This document shows positions 33,907 through 43,774 of a stretch of DNA of 64,000 bases, in pieces. Position 1 is the first letter of the stretch. The number at the start of each line of letters is the position of its first letter. A program made the position numbers and the translations under genes. The notes beneath the pieces are model-generated. The model was not told where the DNA came from and did no database searches. It worked only from the letters and a program-made list of their open reading frames with translations. Source of the stretch: Chloroflexota bacterium (lineage in GTDB: Bacteria > Chloroflexota > Anaerolineae > Anaerolineales > Anaerolineaceae); contig JAJXZS010000001.1 in assembly GCA_021779955.1 (NCBI GenBank), positions 19,355-83,354 of the forward strand, in the 5' to 3' direction.

Positions 33907-35490
33907 CTATCGCAGCACTTTCGGTTTGACCTTGCGCCAATCTTCCGACTCTGTAGCCATTTCATAGGCGCGCGCCACGCGGAAGAGCTTATCTTCGCTG
34001 TAATCGGCGCCGAGGAGCTGAATGCCAATCGGCAACTGAGCAGAATCCAATCCGCCGGGAAGCGAAATACCCGGAACGCCGGCGTGATTGGCAGGCACGG
34101 TCAGCTGGTCGGCATACTGCATCAACACCGAATCGCCGTAGACCGCATCCATCTCGAAAGCGGTTGTTGGCGTCGTGGGGGTGAGCAAGGCGTCCAGGCG
34201 GTAATTGCCTGCCGGGTCGAAGGCTGCTTCGAAGTCTCGGCGGATCAGCGTGCGCACCCGCAGAGCGCGCTTGTAGTATTGCTCGCTGTACTGGGCAGCG
34301 CTGACGTACATGCCCATGAGAATCCGCAGCTTGGGCTGCAAGCCAAATCCCTCGTTTCGGGTCAGCTTGTACATCGATTTGAGATCGGTGTAGTTTTGAG
34401 TGGTGCGCAGCCCGTACTTGACCCCATCGTAGCGATGCAGGTTCGAAGCGGCTTCCACGCGGCTGATAACGAAATAGGCCGGAATTCCGTAGCGGGTGTT
34501 CGGCATGGGCACATCTTCGACAATCTCGGCACCCATGCTGGCAAGCACGTCGGCGGCATGCCGCACAGCTTTCTCGATTTCTGCCGGAAGCTCCTGTTCT
34601 TTGAAACCGCCTTGCCCGTCCGGGAAGGTAATCCGGAAATAGTCAGGCGATAGCCCGATGCGCATGCCCCTGACTCCCATCTCGAGGTTCGAAAGATAAT
34701 CGGATACGGGGGTGGTTGCAGCAGTGGCATCGTGCGAATCCGGGCCTGCAATCACCTGCAGCATCGACGCCGCATCGGTGACGGTGCGTGAGACAGGCCC
34801 CGGGCAGTCCAGCGAAGAGGCAAAAGCGATCAGGCCGTAACGAGAGACGCGCCCATAGGTGGGCTTGACGCCGACCACGCCGCAGAAGGCGGCGGGCTGG
34901 CGGATGGAGCCTGCAGTATCAGTGCCCAATGAAAGCGGCACTTCATATGCTGCGACACTGGCCGTGCTGCCACCCGAAGACCCGCCCGGAACCCTGCTTG
35001 TATCCCAGGGGTTGCGCGTGCTGGGTTGAAATGCCGAAGACTCCGTCGATGAGCCATAGGTAAACTCATCGAGGTTGACCTTGCCGATCATCAAGGCGCC
35101 AGCGGCTACCATGCGTTCGACAGGGGTTGCTGTATATGGAGCGACAAAGTTGGCCAAAATGCGCGACCCGGCCGTCGAAGGGGTGTCTTTGACGCAAAAG
35201 ATATCTTTCACGGTGAAGGGTACGCCTGCCAGCGGGCCGACCTTTTCGCCGGCAGCCAGCTTCCGGTCGACTTCGCGCGCCTGTTCGAGCGCCAGGTCTT
35301 CGGTCAGCGTAATCATGGCATGCACGCGGCTGCGGTCGTTAGGGGTGATTTCGCCGGCGTTCAGGCTGCCGGGTCTGCCATCCACTTCACCAATTCGGCG
35401 CAGCGAGCTTTCAAGGATTTCCACTGCCGATGTTTTCTTTTCGCCCAGGAGGCGGGATAGTTCAAGAGCGGATAAGTCGCAAAGGTCCAT
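33907..35490 (-). CDS. gatA: Asp-tRNA(Asn)/Glu-tRNA(Gln) amidotransferase subunit A
   Basis: 527 residues, slightly long for the family. The amidase signature is complete: catalytic Lys in FTVKDIFCVKD, Ser-cisSer-Lys in RVPGGSSGGSTASVAAYEVPLSLGTDTAGSIRQPAAFCG. A short insert follows LDCPGPVSRTVTDAASML. GatA produces ammonia from glutamine for the transamidation. It follows gatC by 6 bp. Confidence 0.96.
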   Translation of the reverse strand: MDLCDLSALELSRLLGEKKTSAVEILESSLRRIGEVDGRPGSLNAGEITPNDRSRVHAMITLTEDLALEQAREVDRKLAAGEKVGPLAGVPFTVKDIFCVKDTPSTAGSRILANFVAPYTATPVERMVAAGALMIGKVNLDEFTYGSSTESSAFQPSTRNPWDTSRVPGGSSGGSTASVAAYEVPLSLGTDTAGSIRQPAAFCGVVGVKPTYGRVSRYGLIAFASSLDCPGPVSRTVTDAASMLQVIAGPDSHDATAATTPVSDYLSNLEMGVRGMRIGLSPDYFRITFPDGQGGFKEQELPAEIEKAVRHAADVLASMGAEIVEDVPMPNTRYGIPAYFVISRVEAASNLHRYDGVKYGLRTTQNYTDLKSMYKLTRNEGFGLQPKLRILMGMYVSAAQYSEQYYKRALRVRTLIRRDFEAAFDPAGNYRLDALLTPTTPTTAFEMDAVYGDSVLMQYADQLTVPANHAGVPGISLPGGLDSAQLPIGIQLLGADYSEDKLFRVARAYEMATESEDWRKVKPKVLR

Positions 35491-35496
35491 ATTTGG

Positions 35497-35817
35497 CTAC
35501 TTCAACGTGGTATGGGGAATATCTGGGACGACGATGTATTGATCCTCAACTTGGGGCGCCTGCGCAAGAATGGCTTTCGAATCCAGGCATGGGATCCACT
35601 CGTCCTCACGCGGCGCGGATGAATTCTCGACTTCGTAAGGAACACCGTGCAAGCTAATGGGGATGTCTTCATCAAGAGGAACCGCCTCGAGTTCACGCAC
35701 CGACGCCAACTGATTGTTCAACTGCCGGCGCAGGTAGTCCGCCTGCTTGGCATTCAGTTCAAGCGCGGCTAAATCTACCAGATGATCAAAAATCTCAACT
35801 GAAATCTGTTCACTCAT
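35497..35817 (-). CDS. gatC: Asp-tRNA(Asn)/Glu-tRNA(Gln) amidotransferase subunit C
   Basis: 106 residues from MSEQISVEIFDHLVD; AAAGG lies ~10 bp upstream, while an in-frame ATG seven codons earlier has no ribosome site. The family pattern of an N-terminal helix (DHLVDLAALELNAKQADYL), then LNNQLASVRELEAV and a Pro-containing tail wrapping GatA is present. First gene of the gatCAB operon. Confidence 0.9.
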   Translation of the reverse strand: MSEQISVEIFDHLVDLAALELNAKQADYLRRQLNNQLASVRELEAVPLDEDIPISLHGVPYEVENSSAPREDEWIPCLDSKAILAQAPQVEDQYIVVPDIPHTTLK

Positions 35818-35894
35818 CAGGAAACGACCTTTATGCAAAGGATTAAATACACCTGTTGTTCTGTCCTACAATTGTAATCAATAGCGGCAGAAAA

Positions 35895-36155
35895 TCAATC
35901 CAATGTAAAGGGCGTAGATGTGGGATATGGCGTGCTTGTGGGGCGTTTGGTCACTTCTGGCGTGGGAGAGGGTGTCCATGTGGGCGGCAGGACATTCAAA
36001 GTCGCGGTCGGGATTTCAGTACGCGAACCTGCAGGCGGATAAGGGTTTACAGGGGCACCGGGATCCATAAATATTGCGATCACACCAATGAAGACGATAC
36101 CGGCTATCGCCAGGACGACGATGGACATGGTATCCCAGATGTTAAGCTTCATCAC
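35895..36155 (-). CDS. Single-pass membrane protein with Pro/Thr-rich tail
   Basis: 86 residues. One N-terminal helix (IVVLAIAGIVFIGVIAIFM) and an external tail rich in Pro, Thr and Ser (PTWTPSPTPEVTKRPTSTPY). It looks like a short stalk without a folded domain. The start is preceded by AAGGTGA. It lies 57 bp from gatC on the same strand and may be independent. Function unknown. Confidence 0.6.
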   Translation of the reverse strand: MMKLNIWDTMSIVVLAIAGIVFIGVIAIFMDPGAPVNPYPPAGSRTEIPTATLNVLPPTWTPSPTPEVTKRPTSTPYPTSTPFTLD

Positions 36156-36356
36156 GTCACCTTCATGTCACTGATTTTCCCTCAAACTATTTTGTCAGTA
36201 TAACCATGTTTGAATCACTGTCAAGTTTTCCATGATGGGTCTAGCATATTTGAAAGGCCGGCCAGGGAGCGCCATCAAGAACTTACACTCCGAATACATA
36301 ACATCTCTTCACTGAATGAGATTACAATCATACAGGAAATGAGGTAAGCGAATTCG

Positions 36357-36812
36357 ATGATGGATAAAAGACCTCTCCTGCTTTATTTGATGCTGCTGGC
36401 ACTGGCAGTGCTGGCTCTCTCGAATGTTCTTCTGGTGATCCAAACGATCCGCAGTTGGAACTGGCTGCTCGTATTTGGTTACATTCCATCACCGATTTAC
36501 AAAGTATTCGAGGGAACCTTCTTCACCCTGCTCTTCATTGCAGGCGGAATCAGCCTGTGGGCGAGATCACCAATCGCTCCCATGTTGAACGGCGTCAGCC
36601 TTGCAGTATATTTAATCTGGTCATGGGTGGACCGGTTATTGATTACGGTGAATCCTGCGCCGCTTTCGAGTCACCTGCTGGCAGCCGGAATATCGCTTTT
36701 TCTATTCCTGCTTGCCGAGTTTTCGCTTTTCCTGCTAACGCCGTACATGCACCGCCCCACCCATGAAGCGGATAAGGAAGATGAAGATGGACGATCAGAA
36801 TCTGGAAGTTGA
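36357..36812 (+). CDS. Four-helix membrane protein of unknown function
   Basis: 151 residues, AGGAAATGAGG upstream. Four helices, with IQTIRSWNWLLVFGYIPSPIY between helices 1 and 2, and a charged tail EADKEDEDGRSESGS. The CYTH gene starts inside its last codons (26-bp overlap), so the two are probably co-expressed. No family recognised. Confidence 0.65.
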   Translation: MMDKRPLLLYLMLLALAVLALSNVLLVIQTIRSWNWLLVFGYIPSPIYKVFEGTFFTLLFIAGGISLWARSPIAPMLNGVSLAVYLIWSWVDRLLITVNPAPLSSHLLAAGISLFLFLLAEFSLFLLTPYMHRPTHEADKEDEDGRSESGS

Positions 36813-37413
36813 AGTCAAATTCTATCTCAACGATCCCGCGGGTTTCGAAAAACGGCTGCGAAGCATCGGCGCCAACCTGGTGCAACCGCGCACCCACGAG
36901 TCGAACTACCGTTTCGATACGCCCGATCTGAGCCTTACGCGCACCCGGCAGGTGCTGCGGATCCGCCAGGATCAGAACGTGATCATCACGTACAAAGGTC
37001 CCGCCCTGGCGGATCAACCCGTCAGTATGCGCAAAGAGATCGAGCTCGAAGTCAAGGATTTCGAAGCTGCACGCGAATTGCTCGAATCGCTGGGATTTCA
37101 GATTTCGGTGTTGTACGAGAAGTACCGCACCGTCTATACCCTGAACCAGCTCGAAATCACCATCGATGAAATGCCTTTCGGCGTGTTTACCGAGATCGAA
37201 GGCGGAGACGCTCAAACGATCGAAAGGACCGCCGCTTCGCTTTCGCTTTTATGGTCGCAGCGAATCCTGGAGAGCTACCTGATGCTCTTCGACCGAGTTA
37301 AGCAAAGCCGCGGACTGCAGCTTCAAAACCTAACCTTTGCCGAATTCAAGGGTGTTACGGTATCTGCCAAAGACCTTGGCGTCAAGGCGGCAGACGTGAC
37401 CACCTATCTCTAA
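36787..37413 (+). CDS. CYTH-domain protein (class IV adenylate cyclase / thiamine triphosphatase family)
   Basis: 208 residues from the ATG at 36787, with GGAAG 6 bp upstream. The CYTH signature ExExK is EVEVKFYL at the N-terminus, and the tunnel is lined by basic and acidic strands (YRFDTPDLSL, RQVLRIRQDQ, RKEIELEV, EITIDEMPFGVFTEIEG). CYTH enzymes use triphosphates with two divalent metals. Whether it makes cAMP or hydrolyses tripolyphosphate cannot be told. It overlaps the membrane protein gene upstream. Confidence 0.87.
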   Translation: MDDQNLEVEVKFYLNDPAGFEKRLRSIGANLVQPRTHESNYRFDTPDLSLTRTRQVLRIRQDQNVIITYKGPALADQPVSMRKEIELEVKDFEAARELLESLGFQISVLYEKYRTVYTLNQLEITIDEMPFGVFTEIEGGDAQTIERTAASLSLLWSQRILESYLMLFDRVKQSRGLQLQNLTFAEFKGVTVSAKDLGVKAADVTTYL

Positions 37414-37449
37414 CCAATCGTGATCAATCAACAGCCAACGGAGAATACT

Positions 37450-38274
37450 ATGAAGATTTTGATCGCTTGCGACATGGAAGGCATCAGCGGTGTGGTGGAT
37501 TGGAACCAGGTAACCCCCAGCCACCCTGAATACCAGCGCTTCCGCCATATCATGACGGCCGATGTCAATGCCGCGATTGCAGGTGCAGCTGAAGGCGGCG
37601 CAAATCAGATCCTGGTCAGCGACGGTCACTGGAACGGAACCAACATTCTCATCGAAGAACTTGACTCGCGAGCTCAGTTGAACAGCGGATCTCCTTCACG
37701 ATTTTCAATGGTGCAGGGCGCAGATAGCGGCGTCGACGCAGCCCTGTTCATCGGGTACCACGCAATGGTCGGAACGCTGCACGCCGTGCTCGATCATACA
37801 TGGTCGAACCAGCGGGTGGCCAATTTGTGGCTCAACGGCCGCTTGACCGGAGAATTCGGGTTAAACGGCGCTTTATGCGGATCTTTCGGCGTACCCGTGC
37901 TCATGGTAAGCGGCGACCAGAGCGTCTGCGCCGAAGCGCGTGAATTTGCTAAAGGAGTCCTCACCGCGCAGGTGAAGGAAGCTGCGGGCAGATCGGCGGC
38001 ATGCTGCCTGCCGCTTGCAGAGAGCCAGTCGCTAATCAAGAATACTGCTGCACAGGCCGTGAGCCAGTTCAAGCAGGGTAAAGGTACCAGGCCCATTCAG
38101 ATCGCGCCACCGGTCAATATCACCATAGCGTTTATCAATACCAGCATGGCCGACCAGGCTTCCATTTTCCCGGGCTCGCAGCGGCTCGACGGTACGCGCG
38201 TCTCCGCCGCTGCTGCCAATATGCCGGACGCCTACGAGACGTTCAGAACCCTGGTCAACATGGTGTCCATCTGA
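37450..38274 (+). CDS. dppA: M55 family D-aminopeptidase (DppA-like)
   Basis: 274 residues from MKILIACDMEGISGV (ATG 37450, CGGAGAA upstream). Zinc ligands of the M55 family are in place: Asp and Glu in CDMEGISG, His in VSDGHWNGTN, His in GYHAMVGT and Glu in LTGEFGLNG. The founding member cleaves D-Ala dipeptides as a self-compartmentalising decamer, so a role in recycling cell-wall peptides is likely. A terminator follows. Confidence 0.9.
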   Translation: MKILIACDMEGISGVVDWNQVTPSHPEYQRFRHIMTADVNAAIAGAAEGGANQILVSDGHWNGTNILIEELDSRAQLNSGSPSRFSMVQGADSGVDAALFIGYHAMVGTLHAVLDHTWSNQRVANLWLNGRLTGEFGLNGALCGSFGVPVLMVSGDQSVCAEAREFAKGVLTAQVKEAAGRSAACCLPLAESQSLIKNTAAQAVSQFKQGKGTRPIQIAPPVNITIAFINTSMADQASIFPGSQRLDGTRVSAAAANMPDAYETFRTLVNMVSI

Positions 38275-38296
38275 CCATCCCAACTTGCCATTTTCG

Positions 38297-38330
38297 GATG
38301 CCCGTTTTGACCAACCGGGCATCTTTTTTT
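38297..38330 (+). terminator. Rho-independent terminator after the M55 gene
   Basis: GATGCCCG / CGGGCATC stem with an 11-nt loop and eight T's. Confidence 0.9.
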
Positions 38331-38546
38331 AAGATAGATGTCGGGCGGCTATTCTTAAGTCGCTTTGGGTAGTTGGCTTCTAATCGTCAGCCGGGAAAAC
38401 AATAAATTCGTACTCAAAGAGCTTTGCTTATAAGGGGTTTCTGATAAGACCAAAATAATCCCATGCGTTCGTGGTTTTAAGGCTTTCAAAAATTAGTAAA
38501 TGCTATAATGATTTATCGCTCCTAAGCGAACATCGGAAAACTCCAG

Positions 38547-41500
38547 ATGCCAACCTTTAGCCACCTGCACGTCCATACTGAATACTCATTACTCGACGGG
38601 TTCAGCAAGATCAAGGACCTGGTTAAAAAGGTTAAAGACTTGGGGATGGATTCGGTGGCAATCACCGATCACGGCACGATGTTTGGCGTGATCGAGTTTT
38701 ACAATGCAGCCAAGGCCGCAGGCGTCAAACCGATCATTGGCCTGGAAACATATGTCTGCGCCAGGCGCATGGCGGACCGCGATCCCCAAAAGGACAAGCA
38801 CAGTTATCACCTCCTTCTTCTCGCAGAGAACGAGAAGGGCTATAAGAACCTGCTCAAAATCGCCAGCTCGGCCCAACTCGAAGGTTTCTATTACTATCCA
38901 CGCGTCGATCACGAGTTCCTGGCCGCGCATACCGAAGGGGTGATCGCGTCTACTGCCTGCATGTCGGGCGAAGTGCCGCGAACCATCCTTGAAAAAGGCA
39001 TCGAAGCCGGACGTCAGAAGTTGGATTGGTACTTCGAAACTTTCGGGGCCGACCATTTCTTTATCGAACTGCAAAATCATAATATTCCCGAGTTGCCGGC
39101 ACTCAACAAAACCCTGATCGACCTGGGCAAGCGCTACAACGCGAGGTACATCGCCACGAACGATTCGCACTACATCAATCAGAGCGATGCCCGGCTGCAA
39201 GATATCATGCTTTCCATCCAGACCGGGGCGCTGCTGAGCGATCCAAACCGGATGCGCATGACGGGCAACACGTTCTACATCCGCTCGCCTGAAGAGATGG
39301 CTGCCCTCTTCCCTGAAAACCCGGACGCGCTCAGCACCACGCTTGAGATTGCCGAACGCTGTAACGTCAACCTGGATAAAAAGGGGTATCACCTGCCCAA
39401 ATTCGAGGTTCCGGAAGGATTCACAACCGAAACCTACCTGCGCACACTGTGCGAGGAAGGCCTGCAGAGGCGCTACGGCAGCCGTGCGGATACTCCCGAA
39501 ATACGTGACCGGCTGGAGCATGAGCTTCAGATCATCCACCAGATGGGATTCGATGCCTATTTTCTCATCGTGTGGGACCTGTGCAAACATGCACGCGAGC
39601 TGGGTATCTGGTACAACGTTCGCGGTTCGGGCGAAGGCTCGATCGTTGCATACAGCCTGGATATTTCGCTGGTTGAGCCGTTGAGCCACGGCTTGATCTT
39701 TGAACGGTTCCTCAACCCCCAAAGAATTTCGATGCCCGATATTGACCTGGATTTCCAGGATGACCGCCGCGCGACCATGATGGCTTATTGCGCCGAGAAA
39801 TACGGCGCCGATAAGGTAGCCCAAATCATCACCTTCGGCACGCTTGGCGCACGCGGCGCCATCCGCGATGTCGGCAGGGTGATGGACATTCCGCTTTCCG
39901 AAGTGGACCGGGCGACCAAGGCCATCCCCACGATCCCGGGAGTGCTCAACGTTACCATCAAACAGGCGCTCGAGGTCAGCCCTGAATTCAAGGCCATCCA
40001 TGATGAAGCGCCTTACATGCGCGACCTGATCGACACGGCGAGCCAGATGGAAGGCGTCGTGCGCAATGCAGGTACGCACGCCGCAGGAGTGGTGATCACC
40101 GATGTGCCTATCATCGAATACGCACCGCTGCACCGCCCCACCAGCGGATCGGAAGATTCGCCGATCAAGACGGTAACCCAGTTCGAGATGTCGATCATCG
40201 AGAAGCTGGGCTTGCTCAAGGTAGACTTCCTCGGCCTGGCGACTCTGACGATCATGCAGCGCGCCTGCGATCTGATCCGCGAGCGACACGGCAAGGATTT
40301 CACACTAGACAACATTCCTACAGACGATCTCGAGACTTACCAGTTTCTGGGGCAGGGTCATACTGCGGGCGTTTTCCAATTCGAAGGCAACGGCATGACC
40401 CGGTACCTGGTGCAAATGCGCCCCCAAAATCTGGATAATATCATTGCCATGGTGGCGCTTTTCAGGCCTGGCCCAATGCAGTTCATCCCCGAGTACATCA
40501 GCCGTATGCATGGGCAAACGCCTGTCACCTACCGCCATCCAATGCTTGAAAAGACGTTTAAAGAGACATACGGCATCCCAATCTACCAGGAACAGATCAT
40601 GAACGCGGCAATGGACCTGGCAGGATACTCCGCTGCCGACGCAGACGACCTGCGCAAGGCCATTTCCAAGAAGATCGCAGAATCGATCAAGAAGCACCAG
40701 GCGAAGTTCATCGCAGGCGCAAAACAGAACGGCATAGATGATGCCACCGCTGAAAGCATCTTTGAGGATTGGGAAGGTTTCGCTCACTATGGCTTCAACA
40801 AGAGTCACGCCGCCGATTACGGTGTGATCGCTGCTGAAACCGCCTTCCTCAAGGCGCACTACACCGTGGAGTACATGACTGCGCTGCTTTCGGCATCTAA
40901 AAACGATACAGACAAGGTAGCCGCTTACGTCGCAGATTGCCGCAGCATGGGCATCGAAATCCTGCCTCCGGATGTGCGGTCGTCTCTATGGGATTTCTCA
41001 ATCGAAGACCGCGAGGGACAATCACCGGCGATCCGGTTCGGCATGGGTGCGGTCAAGAATGTCGGCTCCGCTCCGGTGGAGTTGATCATCGAAGGGCGCA
41101 AGAGCGGCTCGTTCAAGGATCTCAACGATTTCTTACGCCGGGTTGATTTGCACCAATTGGGCAAACGCAGCCTCGAATGCCTGATCAAGGTTGGTGCGCT
41201 GGATGGTTTTGGTCCGCGCAAGTCGCTGCTCGATGCGATGGATTCGATGATCGCCATCAGCGGCAGTCATTTCCGCGCGCTGAATTCCGGGCAGATGAGT
41301 TTCTTTGGTTCGATCAGCGGAGTTGAAGAGGAGATCCACCTGCCTATCACTTCCTCGTTGGATCCCCGCGAACAACTCGAATGGGAAAAGGAACTGATCG
41401 GGCTTTATGTTTCGGACCATCCGCTCAACCCTTATCTCGCTGCGCTGAAGGGCAGGGTGACGCACACCAGCAGCGATCTCTCGGAAGCAGGGAACAAAGA

Positions 41501-42416
41501 AAATGTAACCGTCGCCGGCCTGGTAACCCGGATGCGCAGCCTGACAACCAAGAGCGGCAAGCCGATGGCTTTTGCCACAATCGAAGATATGCAGGGAGCG
41601 ATCGAACTGGTGATCTTTCCCAAGACCTGGGAACGATTCGGGCATTTTGTGCATCAGGATGCAGTTATCCTCGCCCAGGGTAAGGTGGACGCTGAAAGCG
41701 GCGACCCCAAGGTGCTGGTCGACCTCATCCAGCCTCTGACTGCCAGCGACTTGAATTCCACGCCGCCACCCACACATTCGGCGCCTTCAGGCGGCTCAAC
41801 GAACCGGCCAAATGTAAGCGAACCAAAACCCAATCCTTCATATACGCCCAGGCCGTCCAACGACGATGCTTCCGATCTGCCGATCGTCCCTGAGGAACCT
41901 CCAGACTGGCACTTGCAAGACCCGCAAGCCTTCAGTTCCCCTTTGAACCGGCCTGTTGCGGAGCCCATAGTGGACCCTGCGCCAACTGTTCCTGCGACCG
42001 AACCACCCAGGATGATCGTGGCACCGCCGGTGGAGAAGCCGAAATCGTTGAACCTGGCGGTGGAATCATCCCGAACGGAACCTTTTGTTACCAAGGTGAT
42101 CCCTCCGTTAATCCTGCCCATCGAGCACCGGGAACCGATGCCTGCGGTCGAGAAAGGGTCCACGCGCATGCTGACGGTGATAATGCGTGCAAGCGATGAC
42201 AAGGATCGCGACATCCGCAGGTTAAAACGCATCTGCGGAATTGCACGCAGTTCTCCGGGCAGCGACCGCTTCTGCTTCCTGATCTTCGAGCACAGCCACA
42301 GGCATCTGCTGGACTTCCCCAATGACACAATCGGGATCAATACCGATTTGCTCAGACAACTGGTAGAATTGGTCGGCGAACAGAACGTACAGGTCGAAAT
42401 CATCAAACTTCAGTAA
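38547..42416 (+). CDS. dnaE: DNA polymerase III alpha subunit with long Pro-rich insert
   Basis: 1289 residues. An intact PHP domain comes first (HLHVHTEYSLLDGFSKI), then the C-family polymerase core with the catalytic PDIDLDFQDDRR, and AMVALFRPGPMQFIPEYI. The helix-hairpin-helix and OB fold follow (VAGLVTRMRSLTTKSGKPMAFATIEDMQGAIELVIFP). Residues ~1070-1203 are a low-complexity Pro/Ser/Thr/Glu linker absent from most DnaE, after which a folded ~85-residue domain (STRMLTVIMRASDDKDRDIRRLKRICG) closes the protein. It is the main replicative polymerase. A TATAAT lies about 40 bp upstream of the ATG, and pfkA follows by 13 bp. Confidence 0.96.
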   Translation: MPTFSHLHVHTEYSLLDGFSKIKDLVKKVKDLGMDSVAITDHGTMFGVIEFYNAAKAAGVKPIIGLETYVCARRMADRDPQKDKHSYHLLLLAENEKGYKNLLKIASSAQLEGFYYYPRVDHEFLAAHTEGVIASTACMSGEVPRTILEKGIEAGRQKLDWYFETFGADHFFIELQNHNIPELPALNKTLIDLGKRYNARYIATNDSHYINQSDARLQDIMLSIQTGALLSDPNRMRMTGNTFYIRSPEEMAALFPENPDALSTTLEIAERCNVNLDKKGYHLPKFEVPEGFTTETYLRTLCEEGLQRRYGSRADTPEIRDRLEHELQIIHQMGFDAYFLIVWDLCKHARELGIWYNVRGSGEGSIVAYSLDISLVEPLSHGLIFERFLNPQRISMPDIDLDFQDDRRATMMAYCAEKYGADKVAQIITFGTLGARGAIRDVGRVMDIPLSEVDRATKAIPTIPGVLNVTIKQALEVSPEFKAIHDEAPYMRDLIDTASQMEGVVRNAGTHAAGVVITDVPIIEYAPLHRPTSGSEDSPIKTVTQFEMSIIEKLGLLKVDFLGLATLTIMQRACDLIRERHGKDFTLDNIPTDDLETYQFLGQGHTAGVFQFEGNGMTRYLVQMRPQNLDNIIAMVALFRPGPMQFIPEYISRMHGQTPVTYRHPMLEKTFKETYGIPIYQEQIMNAAMDLAGYSAADADDLRKAISKKIAESIKKHQAKFIAGAKQNGIDDATAESIFEDWEGFAHYGFNKSHAADYGVIAAETAFLKAHYTVEYMTALLSASKNDTDKVAAYVADCRSMGIEILPPDVRSSLWDFSIEDREGQSPAIRFGMGAVKNVGSAPVELIIEGRKSGSFKDLNDFLRRVDLHQLGKRSLECLIKVGALDGFGPRKSLLDAMDSMIAISGSHFRALNSGQMSFFGSISGVEEEIHLPITSSLDPREQLEWEKELIGLYVSDHPLNPYLAALKGRVTHTSSDLSEAGNKENVTVAGLVTRMRSLTTKSGKPMAFATIEDMQGAIELVIFPKTWERFGHFVHQDAVILAQGKVDAESGDPKVLVDLIQPLTASDLNSTPPPTHSAPSGGSTNRPNVSEPKPNPSYTPRPSNDDASDLPIVPEEPPDWHLQDPQAFSSPLNRPVAEPIVDPAPTVPATEPPRMIVAPPVEKPKSLNLAVESSRTEPFVTKVIPPLILPIEHREPMPAVEKGSTRMLTVIMRASDDKDRDIRRLKRICGIARSSPGSDRFCFLIFEHSHRHLLDFPNDTIGINTDLLRQLVELVGEQNVQVEIIKLQ

Positions 42417-42429
42417 GCAGGGACAAGTT

Positions 42430-43416
42430 ATGGTCGAACCAATCAAGAAATTTCAACGCATCGGAGTGATGACTTCCGGAGGCGACGCCCCGGGTATGAA
42501 TCCATTCATCCGGGCGGTTGTGCGCACTGCAGCAGGAGAAGGGATCCAGGTTTTCGGTATTGAAGCCGCATTCGAAGGTTTGATGCACGGCAAGTTCCGC
42601 GAGATGGGTATTCGCGAGGTGGGCGGCATTCTACAGCGCGGCGGCACCATCCTGATGACCGCACGCAGCAAGGAATTCCGCGAACCGGCAGGTCAGCTCG
42701 AAGCGATTCGCCAAATCAACAATGCCGGCTTGGATGCGATTATCATTGCCGGCGGCGACGGCTCTTTGAACGGCGCACAGGTGCTCGCGAAACACGGCAT
42801 ACCGGTAATCGGCGTGCCGGCCAGCATCGACAATGACATCTACGGCACGGACATGTGCATCGGAGTGGATACTGCGCTCAACACAATCGTCGATGCCATC
42901 GACAAGATCCGCGATACGGCATCTTCACACACCCGCGCGTTTATCATCGAGACTATGGGACGCGAATCTGGTTACCTGGCCATCCAGGCGGGTATCGTCA
43001 CCGGAGCAGAACTTGTTCTGATCCCCGAAAGCGACCTCAAACCCGAAGACGTTGCAAGAACGATCGCAGATGCCTACAAGCGGGGGAAAACGCACGCGAT
43101 CGTGGTGGTTGCCGAAGGGTACCATCCGGGTGCTCTGGAGCTTGGCGCCATGATCGATGCCATGGACATCGGATTTACCATGCGCGTGTCGATTCTGGGT
43201 CACATTCAGCGCGGCGGCAAGCCAAGCGCGTACGACAGGCTGCTTGCCTCACGGCTTGGGGTTAAGGCCGTCGAATTTCTGATAGCCGGATACACCAACG
43301 TGATGACCGGGTTGAACGGCCGCGATATTGTGCCTGTGCCGATCGAGGAAGTGGTGAGCAACACGCGCAGGATCAACCCGGATTACATTCACATCGCCCA
43401 GATCCTGTCGAGATAA
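42430..43416 (+). CDS. pfkA: ATP-dependent 6-phosphofructokinase
   Basis: 328 residues. IGVMTSGGDAPGMNPFIRAVVRTA at the N-terminus; the GGDGS motif with Gly rather than Asp at the key site and ASIDNDI rather than KTIDNDI point to ATP, not pyrophosphate. MGRESGYLAIQAGI and the C-terminal HIQRGGKPSAYDR match the family. It phosphorylates fructose 6-phosphate in glycolysis. It is 13 bp after dnaE, an odd pairing of replication and sugar metabolism. Confidence 0.95.
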   Translation: MVEPIKKFQRIGVMTSGGDAPGMNPFIRAVVRTAAGEGIQVFGIEAAFEGLMHGKFREMGIREVGGILQRGGTILMTARSKEFREPAGQLEAIRQINNAGLDAIIIAGGDGSLNGAQVLAKHGIPVIGVPASIDNDIYGTDMCIGVDTALNTIVDAIDKIRDTASSHTRAFIIETMGRESGYLAIQAGIVTGAELVLIPESDLKPEDVARTIADAYKRGKTHAIVVVAEGYHPGALELGAMIDAMDIGFTMRVSILGHIQRGGKPSAYDRLLASRLGVKAVEFLIAGYTNVMTGLNGRDIVPVPIEEVVSNTRRINPDYIHIAQILSR

Positions 43417-43435
43417 AAACACGGGAATCGAGATT

Positions 43436-43467
43436 CGAGAACCGTTGAGTTAACCGGTTCTCGTTTT
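43436..43467 (+). terminator. Terminator after pfkA
   Basis: CGAGAACCG / CGGTTCTCG, 10-nt loop, followed by TTTTCG, 20 bp after the stop. Confidence 0.8.
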
Positions 43468-43494
43468 CGATTTCAGCCTGCCCGCCCGCGTTTT

Positions 43495-43768
43495 TGAATT
43501 TGCACCCCTAGCTACAGCCCTGGCACGTTCTTAGTGTCATGGGTGAAGTGCCCTCCCTGTGGCCCGATAGTGCACCCATCCCGCCCCAGAGTGGTGCGGA
43601 GTGTAAGTTTGCAGTGTGTTCGAGTCACGACCCGTTCTGCCTGAGTGCACTAAATATGAGCGAACAGGTATGGTTTCGATAACTGCGGGAATGAATCGAA
43701 ACGAATCTGACTCAGCCGTGTTGATGGCGTGACATGCCTATAGGGGATGTTAAGGTGCAATCGCTCAT
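43495..43768 (-). ncRNA. Candidate structured non-coding RNA, about 270 nt
   Basis: A strong minus-strand promoter leads into ~270 bp with no ribosome site or sensible frame. The predicted 5' end ATGAGCGA pairs with TTCGCTCAT near 43668, an arm GTTTCGAT / ATCGAAAC lies within it, and TTGCACC near the 5' end pairs with GGTGCAA at 43500-43506 near the 3' end, enclosing the whole molecule. I see none of the conserved cores of RNase P RNA, tmRNA or SRP RNA. Its boundaries are estimates. It may be a 6S-like or a new regulatory RNA. Confidence 0.5.
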
Positions 43769-43774
43769 GTTTTT

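Noticed and set aside
43495..43768. RNase P RNA, tmRNA or SRP RNA
   Set aside because: The conserved cores (GAGGAAAGTCC and ACAGAA of RNase P, a tRNA-like end and ALA-type tag for tmRNA, the SRP apical loop) are not present on either strand.
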